A stretch of 64,000 nt of DNA from contig CALWHG010000004.1 in the NCBI GenBank assembly GCA_944380315.1, positions 30,126-94,125 of the forward strand, written 5' to 3'. How positions within the stretch are numbered: the first letter of the stretch is position 1; each line of letters opens with the position of its first letter. The DNA comes from an uncultured Lachnospiraceae bacterium (GTDB taxonomy: Bacteria; Bacillota; Clostridia; Lachnospirales; Lachnospiraceae). The notes below the pieces were generated by a model. It worked only from the letters and a program-made list of their open reading frames with translations. It did no database searches and was not told the origin of the DNA. Made by a program: the position numbers and the translations under genes. Below, piece after piece: positions 34,147 to 43,264 of this stretch.

Positions 34147-34841
34147 GATATGAAAATGTAGAAAAGGGCATATTTTTAGATCGCCCGAACCGTTTCATCG
34201 CCCTGGTGGATATCGACGGAAGGACCGAAAGGGTCCATGTCAAGAATACAGGCAGATGCAGGGAGCTCCTGGTGCCCGGAGCAGAGGTCTGGCTGAGCAG
34301 ATCCGGTGATCCCAAAAGAAAGACAGCCTATGATCTCATAACGGTGCTCAAGCCAGGGCTCGGGCTGGTAAATATAGACAGCCAGGCTCCCAATCATGTA
34401 GCTTTTGAGTGGCTTCAGGAGCAGGGCTTTTCTGTCATAAGGCCGGAGTACACCTATGGTGGCTCCAGACTGGATTTTTATATGGAAATGCAGGGACGCC
34501 CCATGCTCATGGAGGTCAAGGGCTGTACTCTTGAGATAGACGGTGTGGGATATTTCCCAGATGCGCCTACAGAGAGAGGCATAAAGCATCTGCATGAGCT
34601 TGCGGGCGCAGTTTCTGAGGGCATAAGCTCATACCTGGCCTTTGTCATCCCCATGCCGTCCGTCACCAGGGTGCTTCCAAACATGGACACGGCCCCTGAA
34701 TTTGGCAGGGCACTATGTGATGCACAGGAGGCCGGAGTAAAGGTCATCTACCTGCCCTGCGTGGTGAAGGAAGATGAGCTCTATATCGACAGCGAGCTTG
34801 GTAAAAGGATAAATGCAGATGTGCTGTCAGACTGGAGCTGA
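34143..34841 (+). CDS. sfsA: DNA/RNA nuclease SfsA
   Basis: 232 residues. SfsA-family landmarks are the N-terminal RPNRFIALVDIDG...HVKNTGRCRELLVPGAEVWL and the PD-(D/E)xK-like core SRLDFYMEM...MEVKGCTLE. The role is historically sugar fermentation stimulation, more recently a nuclease. The ATG overlaps the azlD stop by 4 bases. Confidence 0.92.
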   Translation: MRYENVEKGIFLDRPNRFIALVDIDGRTERVHVKNTGRCRELLVPGAEVWLSRSGDPKRKTAYDLITVLKPGLGLVNIDSQAPNHVAFEWLQEQGFSVIRPEYTYGGSRLDFYMEMQGRPMLMEVKGCTLEIDGVGYFPDAPTERGIKHLHELAGAVSEGISSYLAFVIPMPSVTRVLPNMDTAPEFGRALCDAQEAGVKVIYLPCVVKEDELYIDSELGKRINADVLSDWS

Positions 34842-34851
34842 GGAGCAGATA

Positions 34852-35160
34852 TTGAAAAGGATAATGGATGAAAGACTGATATATGAGATACTGTCTGTAG
34901 TTGAGGAGATCCCCTGTGGCCGGGTGGCTTCGTATGGTCAGATAGCAAGGCTCATAGGCAGAGACAAAAATTCCAGGCTGGTGGGCAAGGTGCTCAGTAT
35001 GGCTGAATACTATGGGAATTATCCCTGTCACAGGGTGGTGAACAGTGTGGGCCGCACCGCTCCACATTTCCGGGACCAGCGTTATCTCCTGGAGGCAGAG
35101 GGAGTAGAGTTCAAGGACAATGGCTGTGTGGATATGAAGCGCTTTCAGTGGGAGGAATAG
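34852..35160 (+). CDS. Small methylated-DNA--cysteine methyltransferase (MGMT domain only)
   Basis: About 102 residues, only the C-terminal Ada/Ogt domain. It keeps the alkyl-acceptor motif PCHRVV, so it is an active-type enzyme rather than an alkyltransferase-like (PWHR) protein, and has SYGQIARLIGR for DNA binding. The start is taken as TTG 34852 because GAGGAG lies 5 bases upstream; ATG 34864 in the same frame is an alternative. Part of the azlCD-sfsA gene string. Confidence 0.85.
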   Translation: MKRIMDERLIYEILSVVEEIPCGRVASYGQIARLIGRDKNSRLVGKVLSMAEYYGNYPCHRVVNSVGRTAPHFRDQRYLLEAEGVEFKDNGCVDMKRFQWEE

Positions 35161-35193
35161 CTCCAGGGTCATGGAAGAAGCTGGAGAAGATAT

Positions 35194-35637
35194 ATGGACA
35201 TAAAAGAGATAACACAGGACAAAAAGGCCTTCCTGCCGCTGCTCCTCCTTGGCGATGAGCAGGAGAGCATGATAGATCGGTATCTGGAGAGGGGAAGGCT
35301 GTTTGCGCTGTATGACGGTGAACTCAGGAGCGTATGCGTGGTAATGGATGAGGGAGAGGGTGTACTTGAGATAAAGAACATAGCCGTGGCCCGAGATTTT
35401 CAGAGGATGGGCTATGGGCGCAGTATGATCGATTTCCTTCTTGAGACATTTTCCGGAGCATACAGAGTGCTGAGAGCGGGCACCGGGGACAGCCCTTTGA
35501 CTACGGGGTTTTATGAAAGGCTTGGATTTCACAGGGCTGACGTGATCAGAGATTTCTTCACGACAAACTATGATCATCCTATACTGGAATGTGGAGTGGA
35601 GCTTAGGGACATGATCATTTATGAAAAAGAAATATGA
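35194..35637 (+). CDS. GNAT-family N-acetyltransferase
   Basis: 147 residues. Beta strands lead into IKNIAVARDFQRMGYGRSMIDFLL, whose RxxGxG/A region (QRMGYGR) binds acetyl-CoA, and TTGFYERLGF is the usual C-terminal GNAT motif. The substrate is unknown. It ends just before a palindromic operator-like repeat. Confidence 0.87.
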   Translation: MDIKEITQDKKAFLPLLLLGDEQESMIDRYLERGRLFALYDGELRSVCVVMDEGEGVLEIKNIAVARDFQRMGYGRSMIDFLLETFSGAYRVLRAGTGDSPLTTGFYERLGFHRADVIRDFFTTNYDHPILECGVELRDMIIYEKEI

Positions 35638-35643
35638 TGATAC

Positions 35644-35689
35644 GGTGAATATTCACTCTGTTCAGTGAATATTTACCTTATGGGTGAAT
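35644..35689. promoter_or_regulatory. Three-fold GGTGAAT operator-like array
   Basis: GGTGAATATTCAC (35644-35656) is palindromic, AGTGAATATTTACC (35664-35677) nearly so, and a further GGTGAAT half-site starts at 35683. The copies begin 20 and 19 bases apart, on the same face of the helix. The first two can also pair as a 14-bp stem with one mismatch. The array sits just before the ribosome site of the hydroxyacid dehydrogenase. Confidence 0.6.
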
Positions 35690-35708
35690 GAATAATAAGG
35701 AGGACACC

Positions 35709-36677
35709 ATGTCAAGGTTCATAGGAGTACAGGTAGCGAGCCTGACGGAAGAAAGAGAAAAGAGACTGAGAAGTGCGGCGGAGGAGCTGGGCTTCAGCAT
35801 AAAGCTGCTCCCGAAGGGCAGCGGCTATGAGCCCCAGGAGCTTTCGGACTGCGAGATACTTTTTGGAGGCTTCCCCGCCTCGGAGCTCAGGCATGCCACT
35901 TCCCTCAAGTGGTTTGCAACCTCAAATGCAGGCATCAACAACTATGTCAGCGATGACATCTATCCCCATGAGGGAGTCATACTCACGAATTCCAGTGGGG
36001 CCTATGGGGTAGCCATATCGGAGCACCTGCTGGTGACAGCCCTTATGCTGCTCAGACGCATGCCGGAGTATGCGGAGCAGCAGAGGGAAAAGAAGTGGAA
36101 CTATCTGGGCAAGGTCCGCTCCATCTACGGAAGCGTCGTCACAGTAGTGGGTACAGGCGACATAGGAGGCAACTTTGCAAGGCGCTGCAAGGCCCTTGGA
36201 GCTTATGTGCGGGGCGTGAAGCGCAGCAGGACTGAAAAGCCTGACTACATCGACGAGCTTTATCTCAGAGATGAGCTTATCGCTGCCATCAGGGATGCGG
36301 ATGTGGTGGCGCTCTGTCTCCCCGGTACAGCAGAGACCGAGCATATCATAGGAGAGAGGGAGCTCAGATCGATGAAGCCCGGCGCCATACTTCTCAATGT
36401 GGGCAGAGGAAGCGCCATAGATCAGCAGGCTCTTATGAAGGCTCTTGAGAGCGGTCACCTGGGAGGAGCTGCATTGGATGTGACAGAGACAGAGCCCCTG
36501 CCTGCTTCGGATCCTCTCTGGGACATGCCGAATCTGATCATCACCCCTCACGTGTCAGGCAACGACTCTCTTTCCCATACTACCGACATGATAGTCGACA
36601 TGTTCATAGAGGACCTGAAGCTCTATGTAGAGGGCAGGCCCATGCTCAGAGTCATGGACAGAAAAAAAGGGTATTGA
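35709..36677 (+). CDS. D-2-hydroxyacid dehydrogenase
   Basis: 322 residues. The NAD-binding motif VGTGDIGG is followed by the catalytic set: Arg in NVGRGSAID, Glu in DVTETEPLP, and His in ITPHVSGN. It oxidises or reduces a D-2-hydroxyacid with NAD(P). The ATG at 35709 has AAGGAGG 5 bases upstream; an ATG 7 codons earlier lacks one. The preceding operator-like array suggests specific control. The substrate is not predictable. Confidence 0.9.
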   Translation: MSRFIGVQVASLTEEREKRLRSAAEELGFSIKLLPKGSGYEPQELSDCEILFGGFPASELRHATSLKWFATSNAGINNYVSDDIYPHEGVILTNSSGAYGVAISEHLLVTALMLLRRMPEYAEQQREKKWNYLGKVRSIYGSVVTVVGTGDIGGNFARRCKALGAYVRGVKRSRTEKPDYIDELYLRDELIAAIRDADVVALCLPGTAETEHIIGERELRSMKPGAILLNVGRGSAIDQQALMKALESGHLGGAALDVTETEPLPASDPLWDMPNLIITPHVSGNDSLSHTTDMIVDMFIEDLKLYVEGRPMLRVMDRKKGY

Positions 36678-36702
36678 CATATGGGTTAGTTGGTGCTAAC
36701 AT
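36674..36702 (+). promoter_or_regulatory. feo: Promoter of the feo operon
   Basis: TTGACA and TAACAT are separated by 17 bases. The first GTTAG-N6-CTAAC operator covers the end of the spacer and the -10 box, so repressor binding would block RNA polymerase. Confidence 0.75.
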
Positions 36703-36725
36703 TTACACAGTTAGAAAAAACTAAC
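36685..36725. promoter_or_regulatory. Two GTTAG-N6-CTAAC operators (DtxR/IdeR-like iron boxes)
   Basis: Inverted repeats GTTAG-TTGGTG-CTAAC (36685-36700) and GTTAG-AAAAAA-CTAAC (36710-36725) are spaced 25 bases centre to centre. The half-site matches the core of DtxR-family metal-repressor boxes. The second lies between the promoter and the feoA ribosome site. Confidence 0.8.
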
Positions 36726-36740
36726 GGAGGTGAGATATTG

Positions 36741-36950
36741 ATGCCTGTATATATGGGTACAAACGGATGCAGCTATACCATACAGAGACTTACGGGATCT
36801 GGCGAGGTCAGGGCCCATCTCAATGCCATGGGCTTTAATCCCGGAACGGAGGTCACACTGGTATCCAAGCTCTCCGGCAATGTCATACTTGCCGTCAAGG
36901 ACACCCGGGTCGCCATAAACCAGGAGGAGGCCCGGCATATCCTTGTATAA
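36741..36950 (+). CDS. feoA: FeoA-type SH3-like iron transport accessory protein, first copy
   Basis: 69 residues. YTIQRLTGSGEVRAHLNAMGFNPGTEVTLV is the FeoA fold (SH3-like), which binds and modulates FeoB. The ATG at 36741 follows CGGAGG, which overlaps the second iron box. First gene of feoA-feoA-feoB. Confidence 0.9.
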   Translation: MPVYMGTNGCSYTIQRLTGSGEVRAHLNAMGFNPGTEVTLVSKLSGNVILAVKDTRVAINQEEARHILV

Positions 36951-36968
36951 TATGTAGGAGGACATGAG

Positions 36969-37196
36969 ATGACACTTAAGGAAGCAAGAGTGGGCTCAAC
37001 GGTAGTCGTCACAAAGATCCTGGGTGAGGGTGCTTACAAGCGCAGGATAATGGACATGGGCATAACCAAGGGCAGCGAGCTTTTTGTAAGGAAGGTGGCT
37101 CCTCTCGGAGATCCGGTAGAGCTTACCGTACGCGGATATGAGCTTTCCCTCAGGAAAAATGATGCCGAGTGCGTCGAGATCAAGGAAGTTGGCTGA
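36969..37196 (+). CDS. feoA: FeoA-type protein, second copy
   Basis: 75 residues. VTKILGEGAYKRRIMDMGITKGSELFVRKVAPLGDPVELTVRGYELSLRKNDAECV (in pieces) is the canonical FeoA with the PLGDP..V.VRGY..SLR signature. AGGAGG precedes the ATG. Two FeoA proteins before FeoB are common in clostridia; the copies are distinct, not a recent duplication. Confidence 0.94.
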   Translation: MTLKEARVGSTVVVTKILGEGAYKRRIMDMGITKGSELFVRKVAPLGDPVELTVRGYELSLRKNDAECVEIKEVG

Positions 37197-37236
37197 TGAG
37201 GCCATAGGCTTTAGCAGCCATTTTTTAAGGATGCAA

Positions 37237-37252
37237 GTTAGCCAAAACTAAC
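37237..37252. promoter_or_regulatory. Third GTTAG-N6-CTAAC operator, before feoB
   Basis: GTTAG-CCAAAA-CTAAC, same 5-6-5 format as the two upstream sites, 19 bases before the feoB start. It may control an internal promoter or act as a roadblock. Confidence 0.8.
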
Positions 37253-37270
37253 ATTTTAGGAGGCAAGAAC

Positions 37271-39472
37271 ATGAAACTGAAGTTTGGATTGGCCGGAAAT
37301 CCCAACTGTGGAAAGACGACCATGTTCAACGCTCTGACGGGAGCCAACCAGTATGTGGGAAACTGGCCCGGAGTCACCGTGGAGAAAAAGAGCGGAAAGC
37401 TTAAGGGAGCGGGAGAAGATGAGATAGAGATAGTCGATCTTCCCGGTATATATTCCCTTTCACCCTATACGCTTGAAGAGGTTGTATCTGCGGACTTTAT
37501 CCTCAAGGATAAGCCCGACGTGGTCATAGACATAGTCGATGCCACAAACATAGAGAGGAACCTGTATCTGACTACTCAGATCATAGAGACCGGTGTACCG
37601 GTGGTCATAGCTCTCAACATGTCAGATCTGCTCAAGAAAAACGGCATGACCATAAATAACTCAAAGCTTTCAGAGATACTGGAAGTGCCCGTTGTGGATA
37701 CATCAGCCCTCAGGGGAACTGGCCTTAAGGAGCTCATAGCTACCGCTGTCGATACAGCCAAAAAGGTAAAGTCAGGCCAGAGGAAGGCCGTATATGACAA
37801 GGCCATCTTCTCAGAAGAGATCGAGGACATGATCTCAGCCATCAGAGATCAGCTTCCCGTCACCATACCTGAGGAGGAGAAGCGCTGGTACAGCATCAAG
37901 CTCCTTGAGCAGGATGGCAGAGTACTGAAGGAGCTGGGGCTTTCGCAGCAGAATCAGTTCAAACAGTATACGGATGAGCTTGAGAAGAAGCACGATGATG
38001 AGGCTGAGGCCGTTATCACGGATCAGCGCTATGTATATATCCAGGATATATGCAGCAAGGCTGTCAGGAAGCCCGGCACCAAGATGAGCATATCCGACAG
38101 GCTAGACAGTATCGTCACCAGCAGGATACTGGGACTTCCCATATTTGCTGCAGTCATGGTGTTTGTATATTATGTGACGGTGACCACCGTGGGTACGGTC
38201 ATGACTGACTGGACAAATGACTCCTTCGTTGTAGCCATACAGGATGCGGTAGCCGGCATGCTTACGGCTGCAGGCGCCGGAGACCTGATACAGGGACTCA
38301 TAGTTGACGGTATCATAGGCGGACTCGGAGCAGTCCTTGGATTTGCTCCTCAGATGGCGCTTCTGTTCCTGCTCCTTTCCATACTTGAGGACGTGGGATA
38401 CATGGCCCGTATAGCCTTTGTCATGGACAGGGTATTCAGACATTTTGGACTGTCGGGAAAGAGCTTCATACCACTCCTGATATCCTCGGGCTGCGGCATC
38501 CCCGGCATCATGGCCTCCAGGACCATAGAACAGGAAAATGACAGAAGGCTGACCATCATGACAGCCACCTTCGTTCCCTGCGGAGCCAAGCTGCCTGTCA
38601 TAGCCCTTATGGCAGGAGTGCTTGCCTCATACAGCACAGGCTCTGCTTCAGTGGGAGCGCTGCTTGCCCCCATCATGTATTTTATAGGTGTGGCAGCCGT
38701 GATAGTATCGGCAGTCATACTGAAGAAGACGAAGCCCTTTGCAGGAGAGCCTGCACCCTTCGTCATGGAGCTTCCGGCATATCATATACCTCAGGTAAAG
38801 ACGGTGCTCCTCCATGTATGGGAGAGGCTCAAGAGCTTCTTCATAAAGGCAGGTACCATATTGTTCGTGGCCTGCGTGGTCATGTGGTTCCTTTCCACCT
38901 TTGGCTTTGAAAACGGAGCCTTCGGTATGGTGGAGGATACAAATGCTTCACTCATATCCTACCTTGGAAATGCCATAGCATGGATATTTATCCCTCTGGG
39001 CTTCGGACAGTGGCAGCCGGTAGCCGCCTCCATAGCAGGCTTTACCGCCAAGGAGGCCATAGTCTCCACCATGGGAGTACTGGCAAATGTATCAGAGGAG
39101 CTTTCAGAGGAGACCGATGTGGTGGCAGCAGCCATCACCACCTGGTTCCCTACGGCAGTGGCAGCATTTTCATTCCTTACCTTCAACCTGCTCAACTCAC
39201 CCTGCCTGGCAGCCATAGCTACCATGGCACAGCAGATGCAGTCAAGGAAGATGTTCTGGTTTGCCATCATATATCAGAACGTATTTGCTTACTGTGTATC
39301 CCTGATCATCTATCAGGTGGGTGGATTTGCCATAGGAGCAGTGGGATTCAGCATATGGACAGTCATAGCATTTGCGGTACTGGCAGTGCTTCTGTTCCTT
39401 CTCTTCAGGCCGGATCCCTACAAGGAGACCAGAAGGTATACAAGATCTTCAGTCGAGGCTGCCAGGGGCTGA
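37271..39472 (+). CDS. feoB: Ferrous iron transporter FeoB
   Basis: 733 residues. The N-terminal G-protein domain has G1 GNPNCGKTT, NWPGVTVEKKSG, G3 DLPGIYSLS and G4 NMSD. A helical GDI-like domain leads to the membrane part with about ten helices, including Gate motifs around PLLISSGCGIPGIMASR and PCGAKLPVI. It imports Fe2+ under anaerobic conditions, and the operon is controlled by iron-box operators. Confidence 0.97.
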   Translation: MKLKFGLAGNPNCGKTTMFNALTGANQYVGNWPGVTVEKKSGKLKGAGEDEIEIVDLPGIYSLSPYTLEEVVSADFILKDKPDVVIDIVDATNIERNLYLTTQIIETGVPVVIALNMSDLLKKNGMTINNSKLSEILEVPVVDTSALRGTGLKELIATAVDTAKKVKSGQRKAVYDKAIFSEEIEDMISAIRDQLPVTIPEEEKRWYSIKLLEQDGRVLKELGLSQQNQFKQYTDELEKKHDDEAEAVITDQRYVYIQDICSKAVRKPGTKMSISDRLDSIVTSRILGLPIFAAVMVFVYYVTVTTVGTVMTDWTNDSFVVAIQDAVAGMLTAAGAGDLIQGLIVDGIIGGLGAVLGFAPQMALLFLLLSILEDVGYMARIAFVMDRVFRHFGLSGKSFIPLLISSGCGIPGIMASRTIEQENDRRLTIMTATFVPCGAKLPVIALMAGVLASYSTGSASVGALLAPIMYFIGVAAVIVSAVILKKTKPFAGEPAPFVMELPAYHIPQVKTVLLHVWERLKSFFIKAGTILFVACVVMWFLSTFGFENGAFGMVEDTNASLISYLGNAIAWIFIPLGFGQWQPVAASIAGFTAKEAIVSTMGVLANVSEELSEETDVVAAAITTWFPTAVAAFSFLTFNLLNSPCLAAIATMAQQMQSRKMFWFAIIYQNVFAYCVSLIIYQVGGFAIGAVGFSIWTVIAFAVLAVLLFLLFRPDPYKETRRYTRSSVEAARG

Positions 39473-39552
39473 TGGCCCGGAGCAGACTGGAGGATATGAC
39501 TTAGCTTACTGACTTTATACTCATACATATCTCCATACATCTTTAAGATCAG

Positions 39553-39601
39553 AGGAGCCCTGGCAAAAACAGGAAAAACCTGTTGGAGCCCGGGCTCCTT
39601 T
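39553..39601 (+). terminator. Terminator-like double hairpin after feoB
   Basis: AGGAGCCC pairs with GGGCTCCT, enclosing an inner ACAGG/CCTGT hairpin. Only two to three T follow. The 220-base feoB-DJ-1 gap also contains a promoter (39583-39611). Confidence 0.6.
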
Positions 39602-39611
39602 GATATATAAT
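39583..39611 (+). promoter_or_regulatory. Promoter of the DJ-1 family gene
   Basis: TTGGAG and a perfect TATAAT are separated by 17 bases. The -35 lies inside the terminator hairpin. Confidence 0.6.
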
Positions 39612-39694
39612 GATGTACAGAAAGGTCTGTCGCCGGACTTAACGGACAAAGAAGTGGAAGGCGGCACATATTGGCGCAAAAAGGAGGATAAGAC

Positions 39695-40246
39695 ATGGCT
39701 TTGATATATGCATTTCTTGCGGAAGGCTCAGAGGAGGTGGAGTGCCTCGCCTGTGTGGACGTGCTTAGACGTGCAGGCATAGATACGAGACTGGTGGCTC
39801 TCGGGGACGACAGGACAGTGAGGGGCTCTCACAACATACCCATAGTATGTGATGCCTGTCTGGATGAGGTAGACCTTGAGGCAGCGGACGTGCTTTTCAT
39901 ACCCGGAGGCCTGCCCGGCACCACCAACATGGCAGCAGACAGGAGGCTCTGCGATGCCCTGGTAAAACAGGCAGAGTCAGGGAAGAGAGTGGCTGCCATA
40001 TGTGCGGCTCCCTCCGTGCTTGGAGGGCTTGGACTTCTTGAGGGAAAGAAAGCTACCTGCTATCCCGGCTTTGAGGATAAGCTCAGAGGTGCGACCTATA
40101 CTCATGAGGGAGTGGTGACCGACGGCAATGTTACGACTGCCAGAGGCCTTGGTTATGCCCTCGACCTAGGCATAGAGCTGGTCAGATTGCTCATAGGTGA
40201 AAAGGAGGCCCTTTCGGTCAAGGCGGCCATCCAGTACGACAAGTGA
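39695..40246 (+). CDS. DJ-1/YajL/PfpI family protein
   Basis: 183 residues. The nucleophilic elbow is AAICAAPSVLG (conserved cysteine), with the acidic residue in AEGSEEVE near the start and FIPGGLPGTTNM. Members act as protein deglycases, glyoxalases or stress chaperones. AAGGAGG lies before the ATG. A 7-bp hairpin (40267-40283) follows. Confidence 0.92.
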   Translation: MALIYAFLAEGSEEVECLACVDVLRRAGIDTRLVALGDDRTVRGSHNIPIVCDACLDEVDLEAADVLFIPGGLPGTTNMAADRRLCDALVKQAESGKRVAAICAAPSVLGGLGLLEGKKATCYPGFEDKLRGATYTHEGVVTDGNVTTARGLGYALDLGIELVRLLIGEKEALSVKAAIQYDK

Positions 40247-40290
40247 CTCCGGCATTTCGCCGAAATTCAGTCTGAAAGACTGAGAAAGTT

Positions 40291-40319
40291 TTGACAACAT
40301 TAACATAAGTTAGTATAAT
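40291..40319 (+). promoter_or_regulatory. Perfect-consensus promoter of the V-ATPase operon
   Basis: TTGACA and TATAAT are separated by 17 bases, 79 bases before the first gene. This is the strongest core-gene promoter in the window. Confidence 0.9.
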
Positions 40320-40335
40320 TGAATTCAAAATCATA

Positions 40336-40375
40336 GCCGCAGGAAGTCATGGACATAATGCCCTGCGGCATTTTT
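40336..40375 (+). terminator. Terminator-like hairpin in the V-ATPase leader (possible attenuator)
   Basis: GCCGCAGG pairs with CCTGCGGC across an 18-base loop and is followed by ATTTTTGTTATTTT. It lies between the promoter and the first ATPase gene, so transcripts must read through it. Confidence 0.7.
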
Positions 40376-40397
40376 GTTATTTTCAGAGGAGGAGACT

Positions 40398-40709
40398 ATG
40401 GCCAAGGAGATCATAGATGCCGTAAAGGAAGCGGAGCTGAATGGCAGATACAACGTGGAAAATGCCAAGGATGAGGCCGCCGGCAGGGTGAGTGAAGCTG
40501 CCCAGGAGTTTTCTGTCTCCTCTGAGGTCAGGATCCTTGAGGCAAAGAAGGCTGCCCAGGCAAAGCTTGAGAATGCAAGGACCATGGCCAGGGACATGCT
40601 TGAAAGGGCGGAAGATGAGGCGGTGAAGGAGAGGGACAGCCTTCGCAGGAGCTGCGTCGAGCGCAGGGCCAGGGCCTCAGAGTCAGTTATCAGCTTTTTG
40701 TTCGGCTGA
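40398..40709 (+). CDS. V-type ATPase subunit H/G-like (peripheral stalk)
   Basis: 103 residues, an almost continuous charged helix (EAELNGRYNVENAKDEAAGRV...AKKAAQAKLENARTMARDMLERAEDEA in pieces), as in the peripheral-stalk subunit that pairs with subunit E. AGGAGGAG lies 4 bases before the ATG. First gene of the operon. Confidence 0.82.
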   Translation: MAKEIIDAVKEAELNGRYNVENAKDEAAGRVSEAAQEFSVSSEVRILEAKKAAQAKLENARTMARDMLERAEDEAVKERDSLRRSCVERRARASESVISFLFG

Positions 40710-40728
40710 GCAAGAAGGAGGGATATGA

Positions 40729-42750
40729 TTGGCTAAGATACCCGTAAAGCGGATATTTATATGCGGACTGAAAAAGGATCGCAAGCATGTGCTTGAGAGC
40801 ATACAGATGGAAGGCGTGGTGGAGATCATCCGCAGAGACGAGGAGGATGAGTATCTCAAGGCCATGGATGTCATGCCTCAGAAGCTCCAGTTCGATAAAA
40901 ATTCAAATGTGGCTGAGCAGGCTCTTACGGTCCTTGAGAGATATGCCCACGAGCAGAAGGGATTGCTTGATTCCTTTGAGGATGCAAGGGAGCTCTCACG
41001 GGAGGATTACGACAGACAGACAGCCCATGCGGAGGAATACCTGTGCATGGCAGATGACATCCTGAAGCTCCAGAAGAGGATAGATGAGGACCGGGAGGAG
41101 CTCCCCAAGATAGAAAGCAGACAGGAGGCTCTGAGGCCCTGGGTCAGCTTCGACCTGCCCCTGGATCCGGGAGACACTGCCTATACGACTACATTTACAG
41201 GTACAGTGGACCGGGAGATAAGCGAGCAGGAGGTGCTGGAGGCCATAGAGGAGTCGGCCGGCGAGGCGATCCCTGCTGAAGTCAGCGTGGTCAGTGCATC
41301 AAAGGAGATGAGCTGTCTCTTTATCATCTGTCTTAAGAAGGATCGCCAGGCGGTGGCTGAGGCACTCAAGATACTGGATTTCAGTGCTCCCAAGAGCCGT
41401 TCTTCGGCATTGGTGCCCTCTGAGGAGCTCAGGAGACTGGAATCTCAGAGGCAGGAGCTCCTGAGGGATATGGATGAAAAGAAGGCTGCCATAGCAGCCT
41501 ATGCTGCAAGGCGGGACGACCTGAAGTTTGCTTCCGACTACTATGCCATGAGAGCTGAAAAGTATTCTGTGCTTGCAGGACTTCCTCAGTCTGGATCTGC
41601 ATTTTTCATAGAAGGATACGTGCCGGAGGCCCTGGGAGAGGCCCTGTGCAGAAGGCTTACGGAAAGATACGATGTGGCCTGTGAGCTCATGGAGCCCGGT
41701 CCTGATGAGGACGTGCCTGTCATACTCAGGAACGGAGTCCTGTCAGAGCCGGTCGAGGCAGTAGTGGAGAGCTACTCCATGCCGGGCAAGGGAGAGATAG
41801 ATCCGACCAGGATCACCAGCATCTTTTACTATATCTTCTTTGGCATGATGCTTTCAGATGCGGGCTACGGGCTTCTGCTCACCTTTGGTACGGCACTCAT
41901 ACTCATGAAGGTAAGGAACATGAAGCCGGGCACCAGGAAGATGATGAAGCTCTTCTTTTACGGAGGCATAAGCACCATATTCTGGGGACTCATGTTCGGA
42001 AGCTTTTTCGGAAACTCGGTAAATGTCATAGCCACCACCTTTTTTGGCAGGCCTGACATAAGCCTGAAGCCCCTGTGGCTTGATCCCATGAGCGAGCCCA
42101 TGCGGTATCTGGTATTTGCCTTTGCCTGCGGCATAGTCCATATCTTTACGGGACTTGCCATCAAGCTTTATCAGTGCATAAGGCAGAAGGACTATATGTC
42201 CGCATTTTGCGATGCGGTGCTCTGGTTCATGTTCGTGGGAGGCGGCATAGTATATCTGCTGTCCATGCCCATGATCACAGGCATGATGGGACTGAGCTTC
42301 ACGGTAGGAGCCACACCTGCAGCCATAGCAGGAGCCGTGGCAGTCGCAGGCTGCATAGGGGTGGTCCTTACTGGAGGAAGGGAGTCAAAGAACTGGTTCA
42401 AGCGCATACTCAAAGGGCTATATGCAGCCTATGGAGTGACCAGCTATCTGTCTGACATACTTTCCTACTCCAGACTGCTGGCTCTGGGACTTGCCACAGG
42501 CGTCATAGCCCAGGTATTCAATCAGATGGGATCCATGCTGGGTGCGACCTGGTACGGAGCGCTCATATTCATACTCATATTCATGATAGGACACGTCCTC
42601 AACATAGCCATAAATGTGCTGGGGGCATATGTACATACCAACAGGCTCCAGTTCGTGGAGTTCTTTGGAAAGTTCTATGACGGCGGGGGCAAAAGCTTTG
42701 AGCCGTTTACGGAAAAAACCAGGTATTTCAAGGTCAAGGAGGATAAGTGA
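40729..42750 (+). CDS. ntpI: V-type ATPase subunit I (membrane subunit a)
   Basis: 673 residues. The N-terminal cytoplasmic half (about 1-360) contains long coiled coils; the C-terminal half has seven to eight membrane helices with FFGMMLSDAGYGLLL and SYLSDILSYSRLLALGLATGVIAQV, including the essential arginine. It provides the ion half-channels. The start is TTG 40729 with AAGGAGG about 8 bases upstream; a nearby ATG is out of frame. Confidence 0.94.
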   Translation: MAKIPVKRIFICGLKKDRKHVLESIQMEGVVEIIRRDEEDEYLKAMDVMPQKLQFDKNSNVAEQALTVLERYAHEQKGLLDSFEDARELSREDYDRQTAHAEEYLCMADDILKLQKRIDEDREELPKIESRQEALRPWVSFDLPLDPGDTAYTTTFTGTVDREISEQEVLEAIEESAGEAIPAEVSVVSASKEMSCLFIICLKKDRQAVAEALKILDFSAPKSRSSALVPSEELRRLESQRQELLRDMDEKKAAIAAYAARRDDLKFASDYYAMRAEKYSVLAGLPQSGSAFFIEGYVPEALGEALCRRLTERYDVACELMEPGPDEDVPVILRNGVLSEPVEAVVESYSMPGKGEIDPTRITSIFYYIFFGMMLSDAGYGLLLTFGTALILMKVRNMKPGTRKMMKLFFYGGISTIFWGLMFGSFFGNSVNVIATTFFGRPDISLKPLWLDPMSEPMRYLVFAFACGIVHIFTGLAIKLYQCIRQKDYMSAFCDAVLWFMFVGGGIVYLLSMPMITGMMGLSFTVGATPAAIAGAVAVAGCIGVVLTGGRESKNWFKRILKGLYAAYGVTSYLSDILSYSRLLALGLATGVIAQVFNQMGSMLGATWYGALIFILIFMIGHVLNIAINVLGAYVHTNRLQFVEFFGKFYDGGGKSFEPFTEKTRYFKVKEDK

Positions 42751-43236
<486 letters not shown>

Positions 43237-43264
43237 GACCAGGATGAGGAAAGGAGCTTGCTTT

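Noticed and set aside
34852-35160. Alkyltransferase-like (ATL) protein rather than MGMT
   Set aside because: The active-site motif is PCHRVV with cysteine present; ATL proteins have tryptophan or another residue there.
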